5,540 nucleotides of DNA from Caldisericota bacterium (GCA_030642335.1 DAOWNX010000067.1:1-5540); one strand, 5' to 3'; numbered from the stretch's first letter, positions 1-5,540 are shown. Numbers and translations: made by a program. Notes: generated by a model not told the origin, from the letters alone.

Positions 1-470
1 GCTCCCAATATAGCAAGCACACCAAATTTTTGGAAGAGTTCTATGAGGTAATTGTTGCCACCACTATTTGTCTGAAGGACATTTTCAATAAATTCAGTTT
101 CTTCCGTGTTGTAGTTCTTAACTATTCCTTCTAATTTTTTTGTGATTTCTTCTCGGCTGAGAAATTTTTCTCCGATAAAAGTGGAAGGGGCAATATTTCT
201 TTTATTTTCAGGGACATTGTACTCTTTATTAAAGTGGGCGAGCAGTTCCTTGTTTTTATCATCGGATAAAGAAAATTCTTTAACTTCTATTTCCGGGTAG
301 ATCTCTTTTAGTGCTTCAAGGTAATATCGTGTGATTTCGCACTCTTCGCACCCAGGAGTGGAAAAGTATATAATAGAAATCTTCTCTCTTCCGTTTGCTA
401 CAAACGGAAGAGAGAAAAGCAATATGAATACTAAAACAAATATAAAAACAAGATGCTTTCTATATGTCAC
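1..470 (-). CDS. Signal-anchored thioredoxin-like protein (CEEC), probable N-terminus of a thioredoxin-DsbD/CcdA-type fusion; partial at left edge
   Basis: The first 156 codons are visible; the 3' end lies outside the window. Residues 7-25 form a hydrophobic signal or anchor segment after the basic start TYRKH. A thioredoxin fold follows: beta strand ISIIYF (31-36), then S-T-P-G-C-E-E-C with the redox pair Cys41/Cys44, and a likely cis-Pro loop at IAPSTFIG (93-100, Pro95). The domain should face outside the cytoplasm. After a linker, the last residues (FGVLAILGA) look like the start of a transmembrane helix. In known thioredoxin/DsbD-like proteins this is where the CcdA-type electron-carrying membrane domain begins; that part is inferred. 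The GTG start is chosen because an in-frame TAA lies only four codons upstream and later starts would cut the signal segment. GTGA overlaps the stop of the preceding gene and no Shine-Dalgarno is visible, so translation is probably coupled. A perfect 16-bp hairpin lies in codons 19-30. Confidence 0.75.
   Translation of the reverse strand, partial: MTYRKHLVFIFVLVFILLFSLPFVANGREKISIIYFSTPGCEECEITRYYLEALKEIYPEIEVKEFSLSDDKNKELLAHFNKEYNVPENKRNIAPSTFIGEKFLSREEITKKLEGIVKNYNTEETEFIENVLQTNSGGNNYLIELFQKFGVLAILG
382..416. repeat. Perfect 16-bp inverted repeat with 3-nt loop inside coding sequence
   Basis: The plus strand reads TTCTCTCTTCCGTTTG, then CTA, then CAAACGGAAGAGAGAA. All 16 pairs match without mismatch. 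It spans nucleotides 55-89 of the thioredoxin-like gene read from its GTG, where it encodes the end of the signal-anchor segment and the start of the mature part (FSLPFVANGREK). No T-run follows directly on either strand, so it does not look like a standard intrinsic terminator. The role is unknown; an mRNA structure affecting translation, pausing or RNA stability is possible. Confidence 0.9.
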
Positions 471-2494
471 GGAGTATTGATTTTAACGGATCTTGTATTT
501 GAGTCCCAATCTACAATAAAGCCAAATGTTTCTGCGACGAAACGCAGCGGCACAAATGTTCTGTTTTCTTTAATAATAGCAGGCTGGTCGAGCTTAACAG
601 CTGTACCATTTACATAAGATGTACTGCTTCCTATCTGCAATTTGATCTCTTTGCCGCTTATCTGTATTGTTACTTCCCTTTTTTCTCCATCCCAGCTTAC
701 TTCTCCTCCTAAAAATTCAGTAACAAACCTGACGGGGACAAGGGTTCTATTTGAACTTTTATCAATAAATGGAGCAACGTCCATTTTCTTTTGCTTGTTA
801 TTTACAAGTGCTGTATGGCTATCTACTGTAAAAACAACCTCAAAAAGAACAGGGTCGTAAATCACCGTTATTGTTTTTTCTGCACTCTTTTTTGATAAAG
901 GATAGATGGCTTTTACTTTTATGGGTATAAGGCTGCCTTTGATTTCTGGTACAAAAGAGTAAATAAATTCGCCATTATTTGATACGCTTACTTTTTTATT
1001 GTTGATGTAGACTTCGGTATTATACGGGGAAACGTTGCCAGCAACAGTAATTTTTTTTGTTTTAATTGTGTCCCAGTCATCTGGCGATGCGATACTTAAC
1101 ATTGGCACCGTTGTATCGAGAATTATTGTAATTGTCTGGTATGTTTTATTCCCCGCAAGGTCAGTTGCTACAATGTTGATTTTATTTTCTCCAAGAGCTA
1201 ACATAACCTCTTTTGCAAAGGTCAAATCATCCTTTACATTTACAAATCCCTGCATTATGGAGAGTTGTGCATCTTCACTCAATGTTCCATATATGAGTAT
1301 TGATTCGTCTCCGGTGTAGCAGGGGTCATCTTGGGGGAATTCTATATTAATTACAGGAGCTGTTGTATCTACTTTAAATTCTTCAGATTTTTCTTCCTCG
1401 ATATATGTGTCTGTTTTACTGTAATAATACAGTGTATGAATTCCCTCTGGAATCTGGAAGGGGTCTACATATTCGGAATAAGTTCCTTCGCCCAGTTTAT
1501 AGAATGTTGTAATGGGTTCTGAAGTGTTTGTTTCCCCGTTGAGTGTTATTTCAGGTTTTGTTTTATAATAATTATTGTATCCATTCGGAGAGAGAGGGTT
1601 TGTTGTAATCCGGGTAAAAACAATATACTGCGATTTTATTTCAAATTCTGTTTCCCCAGATTCCGGTTCGCTGTCTGTCCATACCCTTAATGTGTAGATG
1701 CCTTTTTCGGGCGGATTTTTTAAGCCAAAACCTCCATCTATCTTAATAGTGGCATCCCTATTTTTGTTGATAGAATATGCAAGAGTGATAGTCATTACGT
1801 TTTCTTGGATAGATACATTTCCAATCTCCATCCCGTTTACTGCGATGTTATTTTTATGGAGGACTCCTGGAAAGACAATTCCTTCCGGAAATTGAATATA
1901 TATGTTCTGCCCATTATATAAATTTCCTTTTTCTCCTGTGGTGAAGGTGATGTTGTATGTTCCAATGAGACTGCTTGCATTCGGTGTTACTGTGGCTTCA
2001 AGATTTTGTATTTGCGTTGATGTAATTTCGTATTCATTTGATTGCATTTTACCCTGTTTTGTTGTCCAGAGTGTTAAACTATACATTCCCGGTGTTTTGG
2101 GGTTCCATATGTTTGCCTGGTTTTTAATCTCAACATTTACTGTTTCCCCTGCTTTAATTGTTATTCCGCCGGGGATTTCAAGATACATTGCATAGGGAAT
2201 ATCACTCATTTTTCCTGCACGGGCTGGTTTATAGTTGTTTATAAGGAAATATTCAAGGTGCCAGTTGTGGGGGCAACTGCAGGGAAGTGTTGTTCCTTCC
2301 GGGAATTTAATAATAATGTCATCTTTTCCGCCTATAAGGTCTGCGGTTGTGACGAAACTTATACTATACCCTGCAATGGAATCTTTGAGCGAAGGATTTA
2401 CTGTTACGGTAACCAGAGAGTCGGCACAGGCGTTCATTGTAAAAGCAGGCATTAGAAAAAGTATACTTATTAAGACTACAATAATTTTCTTCAT
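467..2494 (-). CDS. Secreted multi-domain Ig-like surface protein with C-terminal copper-amine-oxidase-N-like stalk domain
   Basis: This is a 675-residue exported protein. Residues 1-24 are a signal peptide (MKKIIVVLIS start, A-C-A cleavage site before Asp25). Two homologous tandem domains follow at about 26-158 and 165-287. Both have a TVxPxxxxxxxxYxIxFxT opening, an FPEG strand and a closing GxYxLxxWT block. Residues 295-377 resemble OmpL47/chitobiase-C-type beta domains (FYKLGEGTYSEY, EGIHTLYYYS). Two Ig-like glucodextranase-B-type domains sit at 379-460 (DLAGNKT) and 464-546. Residues 554-675 match the copper amine oxidase N-terminal-like family, with the doubled blocks RTLVPVRFVTEFLGGEVSWD and RTFVPLRFVAETFGFIVDWD; that family is often a cell-surface stalk. 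No enzyme active site is recognised, so a wall or adhesion role is inferred. The first domain has C-S-C-P-H-N-W-H (72-79), which the second domain lacks. AGAAGGAG lies 6 nt before ATG, inside the last codons of the upstream gene, one nucleotide away. Confidence 0.9.
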   Translation of the reverse strand: MKKIIVVLISILFLMPAFTMNACADSLVTVTVNPSLKDSIAGYSISFVTTADLIGGKDDIIIKFPEGTTLPCSCPHNWHLEYFLINNYKPARAGKMSDIPYAMYLEIPGGITIKAGETVNVEIKNQANIWNPKTPGMYSLTLWTTKQGKMQSNEYEITSTQIQNLEATVTPNASSLIGTYNITFTTGEKGNLYNGQNIYIQFPEGIVFPGVLHKNNIAVNGMEIGNVSIQENVMTITLAYSINKNRDATIKIDGGFGLKNPPEKGIYTLRVWTDSEPESGETEFEIKSQYIVFTRITTNPLSPNGYNNYYKTKPEITLNGETNTSEPITTFYKLGEGTYSEYVDPFQIPEGIHTLYYYSKTDTYIEEEKSEEFKVDTTAPVINIEFPQDDPCYTGDESILIYGTLSEDAQLSIMQGFVNVKDDLTFAKEVMLALGENKINIVATDLAGNKTYQTITIILDTTVPMLSIASPDDWDTIKTKKITVAGNVSPYNTEVYINNKKVSVSNNGEFIYSFVPEIKGSLIPIKVKAIYPLSKKSAEKTITVIYDPVLFEVVFTVDSHTALVNNKQKKMDVAPFIDKSSNRTLVPVRFVTEFLGGEVSWDGEKREVTIQISGKEIKLQIGSSTSYVNGTAVKLDQPAIIKENRTFVPLRFVAETFGFIVDWDSNTRSVKINTP

Positions 2495-2495
2495 C

Positions 2496-3578
2496 CTATT
2501 CTCCTTCTAAAAATTCTTTTATGTTTGTTAGTGTTTCTCTTGTTGGTTCGCATGGCCCCCTGTAAAAAAGTGTAAGATCTTTATCAACAAGGGCAATGTA
2601 AGGTGAAGCATCTATTTTTAGTTTTTTTGCAAGAGTTCTATCGGGGTCTTGTATTATGATAGTTCCCTCTGGGAGCTGGTCTCCTATTTTGTGTGCATCA
2701 TCAATGGTGTCGCTAAACGAGAATACAAGAAATTTTGTATTTGAAATGTTATATTTTTCTATTTCATTTGCAATTCTTTTAATGGAAGTAACACACCCTC
2801 CGCAATGTGGGTTTCCGCCTATAAGGATAAGATTGTAATCTTTCAGTTTACCCAGGTCAATTGCCTCTCCATTAATATCGTTTGCTTCTATCGGCTCAAC
2901 TTTTATACCTTTTTCTGCAAATGTGAATTCATCTTTTGAAACTTTGTCGTATTCAGTTACTCCATATTTTTCTATATAAAAAAGGCCCATTGCCTCTTTC
3001 ACTTTATTTTTTATGAGCAGTGCTGTGCTGCTATCGTCTGTATAGATGCCATCGATTTTAAGAATGAATTGATTAGCACTTTTTCCCTTAAATGCATCAA
3101 AAAATTTGTCAAAATCTATGCCTAATGTGAAATATGTTGGCTTGAACGGTTTTAGTCCAAGTATATTAAGTTCATCGTCTATAATGAGCAGCATCGATGC
3201 TTTTTGCGAAATTTTTGAAGATTTTTCGCTGTCAGGGTTATCAATAACTATAATGGCCTCTTTTGCTACTATTTCTCCGTCTTTTTCGAGGTCTTCTACT
3301 GCAAAGCTGTCTGCGATACGGAGCGCATTTGAAAGCGCACGCGGATTTGATACACCGGGGATATATCCAAGCATTTCTTCTCGTGTTTCATCTTTTGAAA
3401 TAGTCTTTGTGTATTGCGAAAAACTATTTGTTTTTAAAACCAAAGCTGTAATAATTATTGCTGCCACAATTATTGCGGAAACAATGATAATGGGACGAAT
3501 ATTCTTTTTGTTTAAAGTTTTTTTGTTAGTTTTTGCCTTTTTTCTCTCTTTTTTTCTTCTATCTCTTGCCTTGCTCAT
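2496..3578 (-). CDS. Membrane-anchored redoxin/thioredoxin-like protein (CGGC) with an N-terminal extracytoplasmic domain
   Basis: The protein has 360 residues. A very basic cytoplasmic tail (1-28) precedes one membrane helix (29-48), which places the rest outside. Residues about 54-205 form a domain I do not recognise with certainty. Its pattern (LLIIDDELNILGLK, then FFDAFKGKSA, then LKIDGIYTDDSS and VKEAM) recalls FMN-binding domains of the NqrC/RnfG type, but the S/D-G-A-T flavin-attachment sequence is absent. Residues 230-360 are a redoxin/TlpA-like thioredoxin fold: N-P-H-C-G-G-C with Cys259/Cys262, strand FLVFSFSD, and cis-Pro326 in DASPYIALVDKD. A third cysteine, Cys343, lies in GPCEPTR near the end. 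It probably exchanges dithiols with an exported partner; the neighbouring surface protein and the second thioredoxin-like protein are candidates. The start is supported by GAGGTGAT, a long anti-SD match 4 nt before ATG. Its last codons carry the ribosome-binding site of the next gene. Confidence 0.85.
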   Translation of the reverse strand: MSKARDRRKKERKKAKTNKKTLNKKNIRPIIIVSAIIVAAIIITALVLKTNSFSQYTKTISKDETREEMLGYIPGVSNPRALSNALRIADSFAVEDLEKDGEIVAKEAIIVIDNPDSEKSSKISQKASMLLIIDDELNILGLKPFKPTYFTLGIDFDKFFDAFKGKSANQFILKIDGIYTDDSSTALLIKNKVKEAMGLFYIEKYGVTEYDKVSKDEFTFAEKGIKVEPIEANDINGEAIDLGKLKDYNLILIGGNPHCGGCVTSIKRIANEIEKYNISNTKFLVFSFSDTIDDAHKIGDQLPEGTIIIQDPDRTLAKKLKIDASPYIALVDKDLTLFYRGPCEPTRETLTNIKEFLEGE

Positions 3579-3639
3579 CTATCACCTCTCATAATATTAG
3601 TTTAAAAAAATAGTTTGGATTTAAATTAATGCTCAATTT

Positions 3640-4128
3640 TTACATTTTGTAGCCAAATTTTCGTAGGAGCTCTTTTCTTTTTTTAATATTTTCCTCTGTT
3701 TCAATACCCTTAGGGCTGATGCCGTCAACAACGCCCAAAATTGCTCTCCCTTGCTCTGTCTCTCCTATAACCACTTCCAGTGGGTTGGAACTTGCAACGT
3801 ATATACAACAGACTTCCTGTATATTTTTTATTGCGTTTAACACATTAATTGGGTACGCATCTTTTAAAAAAATGATAAAGGCATGACCGGCGCCTATTTT
3901 ATATGCGTTTTTTTTGGCAAGTTCTATGAGGTTTTTATCATTTCCTGCCCACCTGACCAGCGCATCACCTGATGCTTCTGCAAAACCTATGCCAAATTTA
4001 ATTGTTGGCGCGGATGTGATAAGTGCTTCATATAAATCTTCTACCGATTTTATAAAATGTGTTTGGCCAATGATTGTGTTAAGGTCTTCGGGCTTGTCAA
4101 CTTTTATAATTTTAATTTTTAAATCCAT
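3640..4128 (-). CDS. Adenosine-specific kinase family protein (PF04008 type)
   Basis: The 162-residue protein matches the family typified by Pyrobaculum PAE2307 from end to end. Recognisable blocks are GQTHF (21-25), FGIGFAEASGD (45-55), GAGHAFIIFLKDAYPINVL (79-97), SSNPLEVV (113-120), ETEQGRAILGVVDG (123-136) and the ending KRKELLRKFGYKM. Length is typical and nothing is missing. The family is named for adenosine binding seen in a crystal structure; its cellular reaction is less firmly known, so kinase activity is an annotation by family rather than something the sequence proves. It is soluble and cytoplasmic, with no signal peptide or membrane segment. CGGGAGGA sits 4 nt before the ATG and a strong promoter lies just upstream, making this the likely first gene of the leftward transcript. 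No terminator is visible in the 61 nt before the next gene, so read-through is likely. An exported nucleotidase on the opposite strand nearby could supply adenosine; that link is inference. Confidence 0.93.
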   Translation of the reverse strand: MDLKIKIIKVDKPEDLNTIIGQTHFIKSVEDLYEALITSAPTIKFGIGFAEASGDALVRWAGNDKNLIELAKKNAYKIGAGHAFIIFLKDAYPINVLNAIKNIQEVCCIYVASSNPLEVVIGETEQGRAILGVVDGISPKGIETEENIKKRKELLRKFGYKM

Positions 4129-4156
4129 ATATTCCTCCCGGCAATTAACTTTTAAT

Positions 4157-4184
4157 AGTATAGTAAGGGGCGCATTGTTGTCAA
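4157..4184 (-). promoter_or_regulatory. Near-consensus sigma-70-type promoter for the leftward genes
   Basis: On the minus strand the -35 is TTGACA (4179-4184, exact consensus) and the -10 is TATACT (4157-4162, five of six), separated by 16 nt. Initiation near position 4150 would leave a leader of about 20 nt containing the strong ribosome-binding site of the adenosine-specific kinase gene. A short palindrome GTTGTCAAC (4177-4185) covers the -35 and could be a regulator site, but it is too short to claim. Confidence 0.8.
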
Positions 4185-4276
4185 CTGCACATAATACCCT
4201 CTGGCAGAATCTGTAAACTACCGTATCTGAATAAGTTAGGAAATTTTATTTTTTAAAAAGCTTTTTTCTATTAAAC

Positions 4277-4286
4277 TATATATAAG
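4277..4286 (+). promoter_or_regulatory. Weak candidate -10 region for the DUF4870 gene
   Basis: TATATATAAG lies 37 nt before the chosen ATG in a very AT-rich stretch of the divergent intergenic region (4129-4322). No convincing -35 hexamer is seen at 16-18 nt; the best is TTAAAA near 4253. The stretch also holds the self-complementary AAAAAGCTTTTT (4255-4266). A promoter must exist somewhere here because the upstream gene runs the other way, but its exact place is uncertain. Confidence 0.25.
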
Positions 4287-4304
4287 TATTTCATTAAAAG
4301 ATGA

Positions 4305-4322
4305 AAAAGGAGGGTGAAAGAG
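4305..4322 (+). promoter_or_regulatory. Strong ribosome-binding site deciding the ATG start; copy 1 of a shared leader
   Basis: AAAAGGAGGGTGAAAGA occurs here and again at 4878-4894, directly before the next plus-strand gene. The GGAGG core (4309-4313) is 9 nt from ATG 4323, which favours this ATG over the in-frame GTG at 4314, since that GTG overlaps the Shine-Dalgarno itself. Confidence 0.85.
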
Positions 4323-4655
4323 ATGAAAAAACCGAATGAATTTGATGCAAATGATGTTGAAGAAAACAAGGTGTTTGCAGCGCTAAGTTATCTTGGCATA
4401 CTTGTCCTTGTTCCGTTGCTTGTTAAAAAAGATAGTAAATTTGCTATGGAGCATGCCAAACAGGGCCTTGTGTTGTTTATCATTGAAATAGTCTTGTGGG
4501 TTGTTAACTTTATTCCTATTCTTGGCCAAATTTTATGGATTGTAGTGGGCATTATTCTTCTTATTGTGAGTTTAATGGGACTGATCTATGCACTTCAGGG
4601 GAAGTTCTGGAAAATTCCTTTTGTTTATGATTGGGCGCAAAATTTTAAACTTTAG
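4323..4655 (+). CDS. Small DUF4870/Tic20-like integral membrane protein
   Basis: The protein has 110 residues and three predicted membrane helices at about 17-34, 48-64 and 68-91. The short charged N-terminus (KKPNEFDANDVEENK) should be cytoplasmic. Family hallmarks are AALSYLGIL in the first helix, the loop-to-helix motif F-x-x-E-H-A-K-Q-G-L-V-L-F (40-52), and the ending YALQGKFWKIPFVYDWA. DUF4870 proteins are common small bacterial membrane proteins without an established function, so none is assigned. The ATG at 4323 is preferred over GTG 4314 because of the Shine-Dalgarno spacing. It is transcribed away from the adenosine-kinase operon. The next gene on the same strand begins 240 nt further on, so it may be a single-gene unit. 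The frame stays open for 41 codons after the TAG, but the protein already ends where the family normally ends. Confidence 0.85.
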   Translation: MKKPNEFDANDVEENKVFAALSYLGILVLVPLLVKKDSKFAMEHAKQGLVLFIIEIVLWVVNFIPILGQILWIVVGIILLIVSLMGLIYALQGKFWKIPFVYDWAQNFKL

Positions 4656-4773
4656 AATAAAATTTTACAGGTAAAAAAGATTCCCATTTTTTATAAAGAT
4701 ATTCCTTTTGCCTTAGTGATGCCTGCAACTCTTTTTATTGTGCCTTCAAATAAATTATTTGTTGTAGTGCAAT

Positions 4774-4802
4774 TTGTTTGATTTTATTAAGTGCAGTATA
4801 TT
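4774..4802 (+). promoter_or_regulatory. Candidate promoter, distal, for the nucleotidase gene
   Basis: TTGTTT (4774-4779) and TATATT (4797-4802) are separated by 17 nt. The -10 is good and the -35 matches only its TTG half. It would give a leader of nearly 90 nt before ATG 4896. The rest of the 4656-4895 spacer holds no recognisable gene and no GC-rich terminator hairpin; only a weak all-AT stem flanks GATTCCCA near 4673-4693. Confidence 0.3.
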
Positions 4803-4831
4803 TTGTAAAGTTTTTTAAGAAGTTAACACGC

Positions 4832-4859
4832 TTGAAATTTTTTTATATGGAGGTAATAT
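4832..4859 (+). promoter_or_regulatory. Candidate promoter, proximal, for the nucleotidase gene
   Basis: TTGAAA (4832-4837, five of six) and TAATAT (4854-4859, four of six) are 16 nt apart. Initiation near 4866 would give a leader of about 30 nt including the strong ribosome-binding site. I slightly prefer this over the distal candidate because of the better -35 and short leader. Confidence 0.4.
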
Positions 4860-4877
4860 TAAGTACTAGAAAATCAC

Positions 4878-4895
4878 AAAAGGAGGGTGAAAGAA
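4878..4895 (+). promoter_or_regulatory. Strong ribosome-binding site; copy 2 of a shared leader
   Basis: AAAAGGAGGGTGAAAGA is identical to the leader before the DUF4870 gene, and the match continues with one difference through ATGAAA. The GGAGG core (4882-4886) is 9 nt from ATG 4896, fixing the start of the nucleotidase. Confidence 0.85.
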
Positions 4896-5540
4896 ATGAA
4901 AGGAAACAAAATTGCAAAGAATGTGTTGATTTCACTTATTATTGTTGTAATGGTGTTCTCAATTACAATGTTCAGTGGTTTTATTCCTCGTTTACAAAAA
5001 GTTACAATCCTTACAACATCTGATTTTCAGAGTCAAATTACACCGTATACAACAAAAGTGGTTGTTGATGGAGAGAAACAGAAAATCGAGGTAGGTGGCG
5101 CAGCACGGGTAGCAGGACTTGTTAAGTATTTGAAGAAAAGAAACGGGAATGCAAGCACATTATTCCTTACATCAGGAGACGATTTTATCGGACCGGTATT
5201 CAGAGCATTTGGAGGTGTTCCCACTACATTTTTGTGGGATCAAATTGCAACTGCCTGGTGTCTTGGGAACCACGAATTTGACCTTGGGCCTGAAACACTT
5301 GGGAATGCACTGGATTATGCAACAGTACCTGTAATTATCGCAAATATGGATGTTTCTCAAGAACCAGCACTGGCCGGGAAAATTCAGCCAGACGTAATAA
5401 AGATGGTAGGCAATATTAAAATAGGCATTTTTGGTCTCATGACACCAACTCTTCCTTTAATTTCAAATGCGGGAGAGAATGTGGTGGTAGATGAAGATCT
5501 TGAAGGAATTGCAAGGAGTGAGGTAGAAAAGTTAAAAGCC
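4896..5540 (+). CDS. Secreted 5'-nucleotidase/UshA-like metallophosphoesterase, N-terminal part; partial at right edge
   Basis: 215 codons are visible; the frame stays open to the right edge. Residues 1-8 are basic and 9-30 hydrophobic, forming a signal peptide or anchor, so the enzyme acts outside the cytoplasm. The calcineurin-like phosphoesterase motifs follow in order: VTILTTSDFQSQ (36-47), GGAARVAGLVKYLKK (67-81), LFLTSGDDFIGP (89-100) and CLGNHEFDLG (122-131), then VPVIIANMD and IKIGIFGLMTP. Members hydrolyse nucleotides or related phosphate esters using two metals. Asp43, Asp95, Asn125 and His126 are in the expected places, but the usual D-x-H of the first motif is D-x-Q here (Gln45). 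The stretch before GNHEFD (TTFLWDQIATAW) appears about one residue shorter than usual, but this is from memory of the family. The C-terminal metal histidines and substrate domain lie beyond the window, so the substrate cannot be named. The start is fixed by its strong ribosome-binding site. Confidence 0.85.
   Translation, partial: MKGNKIAKNVLISLIIVVMVFSITMFSGFIPRLQKVTILTTSDFQSQITPYTTKVVVDGEKQKIEVGGAARVAGLVKYLKKRNGNASTLFLTSGDDFIGPVFRAFGGVPTTFLWDQIATAWCLGNHEFDLGPETLGNALDYATVPVIIANMDVSQEPALAGKIQPDVIKMVGNIKIGIFGLMTPTLPLISNAGENVVVDEDLEGIARSEVEKLKA

Noticed and set aside
2262..2279. Small inverted repeat CAGTTG / CAACTG around the Cys codons of the surface protein
   Set aside because: Only six pairs with a six-nt loop; expected by chance in a window of this length.
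642..2510. Several plus-strand open frames of 60-97 codons opposite the surface protein gene
   Set aside because: They are antisense to a well-supported 675-residue gene, lack ribosome-binding sites and show no recognisable protein pattern.
3106..3594. A 162-codon plus-strand open frame opposite the redoxin gene
   Set aside because: It lies antisense to the signal and extracytoplasmic part of the redoxin; its Ser/Ile/Phe-rich composition is what the complement of Lys/Glu/Asp-rich coding produces, and it has no start context.
3579..3639. Possible separate promoter or terminator between the kinase and redoxin genes
   Set aside because: No GC-containing hairpin is present, and no TTGACA-like and TATAAT-like pair has acceptable spacing (TTGAGC and TAATAT are 31 nt apart).
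4255..4266. Self-complementary AAAAAGCTTTTT in the divergent intergenic region
   Set aside because: All but two bases are A/T and there is no loop; AT-rich spacers produce such palindromes often, so it is not called an operator or terminator.
4314..4322. GTG start giving three extra residues to the DUF4870 protein
   Set aside because: The GTG is part of the GGAGGGTGA Shine-Dalgarno stretch itself, which is well placed for the ATG at 4323.
4778..5023. An 81-codon plus-strand open frame across the spacer into the nucleotidase gene
   Set aside because: It overlaps the nucleotidase start in another frame, and its internal ATG at 4847 reads straight through the nucleotidase ribosome-binding site. 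The nucleotidase frame has the real family motifs.

Overview
The window comes from an AT-rich bacterial genome with strong Shine-Dalgarno sequences and tightly packed genes. The gene set is an adenosine-specific kinase family protein, a secreted Ig-like protein ending in a copper-amine-oxidase-N-type stalk domain, several extracytoplasmic thioredoxin-fold proteins and a DUF4870 membrane protein. It points to an anaerobic, possibly thermophilic, low-GC bacterium of a Firmicutes, Caldisericum or Thermotogae-like kind. The lineage is inferred from gene content only. No RNA gene, transposon, CRISPR array or clear plasmid signature is visible.

Left part (1-4128, minus strand): four genes in one direction, read from right to left. 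A near-consensus promoter (4157-4184) precedes an adenosine-specific kinase family protein (3640-4128). After a 61-nt gap without a visible terminator comes a membrane-anchored redoxin with a CGGC motif (2496-3578). One nucleotide later starts a 675-residue secreted multi-domain surface protein (467-2494). Its stop codon overlaps the GTG start of a signal-anchored thioredoxin-like protein with a CEEC motif (1-470), which runs off the left edge and probably continues into a DsbD/CcdA-like membrane part. The last three genes are so tightly coupled (1-nt gap, 4-nt overlap) that they are probably made together. The secreted protein carries a C-x-C-x-H-x-x-H cluster, so an extracytoplasmic dithiol relay acting on a surface protein is a reasonable hypothesis.

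Right part (4129-5540, plus strand): a divergent intergenic region leads to a small DUF4870/Tic20-like membrane protein (4323-4655). A 240-nt spacer with two candidate promoters follows. The last gene is the N-terminal part of a secreted 5'-nucleotidase/metallophosphoesterase (4896 to the right edge). It keeps the GDxxxG and GNHEFD metal motifs but has Gln where the first motif normally has His. The two plus-strand genes have almost identical ribosome-binding leaders.

The most distinctive non-coding signal is a perfect 16-bp inverted repeat with a 3-nt loop at 382-416. It lies inside the early coding region of the thioredoxin gene, at the end of its signal-anchor sequence.
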